Of a stretch of DNA of 64,000 nt, positions 60,995 through 64,000 are shown one piece after another. The first letter of the stretch is position 1. Each line of letters starts with the position of its first letter. The notes under the pieces were generated by a model. That model ran no database searches, was not told the origin of the DNA, and worked only from the letters and a program-made list of their open reading frames with translations. The DNA is from Stagnimonas sp965279705 (GTDB lineage Bacteria > Pseudomonadota > Gammaproteobacteria > Nevskiales > Nevskiaceae). The stretch spans positions 2,170,001 through 2,234,000 of the forward strand of contig OZ257257.1 of assembly GCA_965279705.1 (NCBI GenBank), in the 5' to 3' direction. Position numbers and translations under genes: made by a program.

Positions 60995-63295
60995 TCAGAA
61001 ACCTGAGCCGAAGCTGATCTGGAACTGATCGACCTGGTCGTTGGGTTTGTCGGTGATGGGGAAGGAATAGGACAGCTGCAACAAACCCAGGAAGGGTGTG
61101 AAGTACTGCACCGAGAAACCGGCTGCGCTGCGCAGTTCCGAAGGCTTGAAATCGTTCGGACGCGCAAAAACGTTACCAATGTCATAGAACGCCGATGCTC
61201 TGAAGGATTTGCCATCGGCATCCAGAGGCAGCGGAATCACCAGATCGAACTGTGCCGTGGTGCGCAACTGGCCACCGTACGGATTGTTGAACGGCGTGTC
61301 GCGCGGACCCAGCGTGCCGTCCTGGAACCCACGCACGGTGCGCGGGCCGCCCGCGAAGTAGTTTTCGTACGGCGGTACGATCTTGGTGCCGCCATAGCTG
61401 TCGACGTAGCCCAGCGTGCTGTTGGCATCAATAAAGAACTTGTAGAACAGCGGGATGAACTGCTGGTGCTGCGCGAAGAGGTTGTAGAACTCCACACCGC
61501 TGCCCGGCACCGTGACGTCGAGGTTGAGTCGTGTCAGCGCGCCGCGCGAAGCGAAGAACGTGCGGTTGCGCGTGTCGCGGGTGATGCCCGTGCGCAAGGT
61601 GAAATCGGTGAACTCCGAACCGCTTTGCAGCACGAAATCGAGAACCTCATCCGCCGATGCCGTGGGGAAGGTCTCGATCGTCGTCTGCGAAACACCCGCA
61701 CCGGCACGCAGCGTGGTGAACTCGGACAGCGGAATGCCGTAGGTAAGGTCAGCGCCGATGACGTTGGAGTTGAAGCCCGAGCTGAACCGGATCACCGACT
61801 CGGACTTGCGATAGAAGGTCGACACCGTCTGGCTGATGCCATCTGCGGTGAAGTACGGGTCCGTCCAGCTCAGGTTGAGCTGGCTGTAGATCGTCGAGCG
61901 ATCTGCCGAGATTTCAACCCGATTACCGGTGCCGAGGAAGTTGGTGTGCGTCAGGCTGGCATTGATGAGAAAGCCCTGTGCGCCCGAGTAACCGACGCCG
62001 AACTGCACCGAACCCGGCGCACGTTCCTTGACCTTGAAATTGATGTCGACGAGATCATCCGAGCCGGGCACCGGCTTGGTATCGACTTCGGCCTCTTCGA
62101 TAAACGGCAGACGTGCCAGACGCACACGCGAGCGCTCGACCGCCGACTTGGAGAATGGCGAGGCTTCAAGCTGGCGCATCTCGCGGCGCAGCGTTTCGTC
62201 GTTGGTACCCGTGTGGCCGCTGAAGCCGATACGCCGCACGTAAGCGCGCTTGCCGGGATCGATGGCGTAATTGATGCTGACCTGCTTGTGCTCTTCATCA
62301 ACCTCCGGCAGAGGCGTGACCTTGGCGAAGGCATAGCCGACATCGGACAACGCCGCTTCGATACGGTCTGCGGATTCGGTGGCTTCCTTGCGCGAGAAGG
62401 TATCGCCCGCCTTGGTGGTCACCAAACGAGCCAGGAAATCCTGGTTGAGCACCGTCTCGCCGCTGAAGCGGCGATCTTTCACTTGATACTTTTCGCCTTC
62501 TTCAATGTTGACGGTGATGAAGATGTCTTCCTTGCTCTCGGACAACGCAACCTGCACCGAGGCGACATTGAACTTGAGATAGCCGCGATCCTGATAGTAG
62601 GACTGGAGCTTCTCGAGATCGCCACCGAGCGATTGCTTGGAGTAGCGATCCGACTTCTGGAACGGCATCCAAGTGGTGGACTTCAGCTCCAGCTGCTCTT
62701 TCAATTCTTTCTGGGTAAAGATCTTCGCACCCAGAATGTTGATGTCCTTGATCTTGGTGACCTTGCCCTCGGTTACCTTGACCTTGATGCTGACGCGATT
62801 GTTGGGCAGGTCGGTGACGGTGGTGTCGATGCCGACGTCGTAATAGCCGTTGGCGTAATACTGGCGGCGCAACTCCTGCTGCACCTGGTCGAGCAGCGCG
62901 CGCTTGTAGGTTTCACCGGCGGTCAGGCCGACATCGGTCAGTGACTTCTTGAGATCATCACCGCCGATCTTTTCATTGCCTTCGATCTCGAACTCGGCGA
63001 TCTGCGGACGCTCGACTACGCGGATGATGAGCGTGTCGCCATCGCGCAGCAGTTGCACATCCTGAAACAGACCGGATGCATACAGCGCCTTGATGGCCTG
63101 ACGCTCGGTGAGATCGTTGAGCTCGTCGCCGGTAGTCAGCGGCAGATAGGTGAGCACCGTGCCCTGGTCGAGACGCTGCAAACCCTGCGCCTCGATGTCG
63201 CCCACTGTGAACGGGTCCACTGCCGCGAATGCCGGTGGCAGGAATAGCAGCGATGCGTACGCGACCAGCGCGCGCGGTTTCAGGAAGAAACTCAA
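60995..63295 (-). CDS. bamA: Outer membrane protein assembly factor BamA
   Basis: BamA is the barrel core of the BAM complex that inserts outer-membrane proteins. The 766-residue precursor has a signal peptide (LVAYASLLFLPPAFA). Five POTRA domains follow (FTVGDIEAQGLQRLDQGTVL first), then a 16-strand barrel with the conserved VRGFQDGTLGPRDT loop and a C-terminal aromatic end ISFGSGF. Length is normal. It lies between rseP and ompH. Its essential role makes it invariant in this cluster. Confidence 0.97.
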   Translation of the reverse strand: MSFFLKPRALVAYASLLFLPPAFAAVDPFTVGDIEAQGLQRLDQGTVLTYLPLTTGDELNDLTERQAIKALYASGLFQDVQLLRDGDTLIIRVVERPQIAEFEIEGNEKIGGDDLKKSLTDVGLTAGETYKRALLDQVQQELRRQYYANGYYDVGIDTTVTDLPNNRVSIKVKVTEGKVTKIKDINILGAKIFTQKELKEQLELKSTTWMPFQKSDRYSKQSLGGDLEKLQSYYQDRGYLKFNVASVQVALSESKEDIFITVNIEEGEKYQVKDRRFSGETVLNQDFLARLVTTKAGDTFSRKEATESADRIEAALSDVGYAFAKVTPLPEVDEEHKQVSINYAIDPGKRAYVRRIGFSGHTGTNDETLRREMRQLEASPFSKSAVERSRVRLARLPFIEEAEVDTKPVPGSDDLVDINFKVKERAPGSVQFGVGYSGAQGFLINASLTHTNFLGTGNRVEISADRSTIYSQLNLSWTDPYFTADGISQTVSTFYRKSESVIRFSSGFNSNVIGADLTYGIPLSEFTTLRAGAGVSQTTIETFPTASADEVLDFVLQSGSEFTDFTLRTGITRDTRNRTFFASRGALTRLNLDVTVPGSGVEFYNLFAQHQQFIPLFYKFFIDANSTLGYVDSYGGTKIVPPYENYFAGGPRTVRGFQDGTLGPRDTPFNNPYGGQLRTTAQFDLVIPLPLDADGKSFRASAFYDIGNVFARPNDFKPSELRSAAGFSVQYFTPFLGLLQLSYSFPITDKPNDQVDQFQISFGSGF

Positions 63296-63358
63296 GTGTG
63301 GCCCTTTAGTGAATCTTTGATGGATCGCGGTGAAGGTGTGTGACTCAAATCCTGTCCA

Positions 63359-64000
63359 TCAACCGACGAGACGGGAAATATCATTATAGAAGGCCAAGCC
63401 CATCAAAAGGATCAGGAAAGTCAGGCCGACTCGTTGCCCTGCCGCCATCACCTGTTCGGACAATGGCGAACCCTTGATGATTTCGACGGTGTAGTAGACC
63501 AGATGGCCGCCATCCAGCAGCGGCACCGGCAGCAGATTGAGCACGCCCAAGCTGACGCTGACCAAGGCCAAGAAGCTCAGGAAGGCGGTCACGCCAATGC
63601 TGGCGGTGAAGCCGGCGGCTTCGGCGATCTGCAAGGGGCCGCTGACATTCTTCACCGACACATCGCCAGTGAACATGCGGCCGAACATCTTCAAAGTCAG
63701 TGCCGACATGCGCCAGGTCTGCTCGATGGCTGCGGGCACGGCTGCAAAGGGTGACAGACGGTCTTCAGCCATCAGGTCGGTGGAGGCCGCGCGCGGCAGT
63801 TCGATACGCGCACCGAAGCGGCCCATGCGCTTGCCGCCTTCTTCAATCGTGGCGAGCAGAGGTTTGAGGCTGAGCACCTGCCCGTCGCGCTCGAACGTCA
63901 CCAGCGGAATGGCACCGGCATTGGCGCGCACCCACAGCGCCCACTCCTGCCAGTCTTCGATTGCAACGCCATCACGTGTCAGCAATTTGTCGCCGGCCTT
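63359..64000 (-). CDS. rseP: RIP metalloprotease RseP, C-terminal part (5' end outside window)
   Basis: RseP is the site-2 protease that cleaves RseA in the sigma-E envelope stress pathway. The frame runs to the right edge, so about 214 codons of the C-terminal half are present. They contain a PDZ segment (LLTRDGVAIEDWQEWALWVR) and TM helices, with the zinc-site LNLLPVPLLDGGHLVYYTVE near the end. The N-terminal HExxH lies outside the window. It is upstream of bamA as usual; an internal ATG at 63985 is not the true start. Confidence 0.93.
   Translation of the reverse strand, partial: KAGDKLLTRDGVAIEDWQEWALWVRANAGAIPLVTFERDGQVLSLKPLLATIEEGGKRMGRFGARIELPRAASTDLMAEDRLSPFAAVPAAIEQTWRMSALTLKMFGRMFTGDVSVKNVSGPLQIAEAAGFTASIGVTAFLSFLALVSVSLGVLNLLPVPLLDGGHLVYYTVEIIKGSPLSEQVMAAGQRVGLTFLILLMGLAFYNDISRLVG

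Overview
The window is about 64 kb of GC-rich, densely coding DNA from the main chromosome of a Gram-negative proteobacterium, most likely a betaproteobacterium. The basis is gene order: rseP-bamA-ompH-lpxD-fabZ-lpxA-lpxB-rnhB-dnaE-accA-tilS, alaC-hom-thrC-recJ, tig-clpP-clpX-lon, yajC-secD-secF, eno-ftsB-ispD-ispF, suhB/trmJ-cysE and surE-pcm-nlpD are all proteobacterial arrangements. Order and genus cannot be settled from the sequence alone. I saw no phage, insertion sequence, integron, CRISPR array or plasmid functions. No gene-free gap exceeds 300 bases; the two longest are 13381-13662 and 15958-16217.

Layout. 1-4801: sulfur and Fe-S metabolism (a cysteine desulfurase running off the left edge and fused to an IscU-like domain, a second desulfurase, cysE, trmJ), divergent from suhB. 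4860-8068: yajC-secD-secF. 8116-13380: a large DUF1302 outer-membrane protein and two tandem DUF1329 periplasmic proteins. 13663-15957: a large acyl-CoA dehydrogenase and a glutathione peroxidase. 16218-19534: tRNA-Arg, trpS, a site-2-type protease, a Sua5/YciO protein, then yciB and bolA. 19618-25763: lon, clpX, clpP, tig and tRNA-Leu. 25860-28003: a Fur-box-preceded heme uptake unit (hemP, hmuU-like, hmuV-like). 28083-31244: a membrane receptor with degenerate GGDEF and EAL domains. 31250-36703: recJ, thrC, hom, alaC. 36787-39720: nlpD, dedA, pcm, surE. 39783-41326: smr and a FecR-domain protein. 41360-44162: ispF, ispD, ftsB, eno. 44267-46462: a secreted GH5 cellulase with two CBM2-like modules and a pilin-like lipoprotein. 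46563-49929: pyrG and an acyl-CoA synthetase. 49966-64000: tilS back to rseP, the outer-membrane biogenesis and replication cluster.

Most of the window is core housekeeping. Genes are packed into operons, many with 4-base ATGA or 1-base TGATG overlaps. Points that depart from the ordinary: the desulfurase/IscU fusion in a tandem pair where iscR-iscS would be expected; the DUF1302-DUF1329-DUF1329 cluster; a six-cysteine insertion in threonine synthase; a c-di-GMP-type receptor with both catalytic motifs eroded; the cellulase and pilin-like lipoprotein between pyrG and eno where kdsA often lies; and nlpD with no rpoS after it. Several monocistronic or first genes have a TATAAT-like hexamer only 6-7 bases before the start codon, which suggests leaderless transcripts. 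All identities and motifs were read by eye; no database search was possible.
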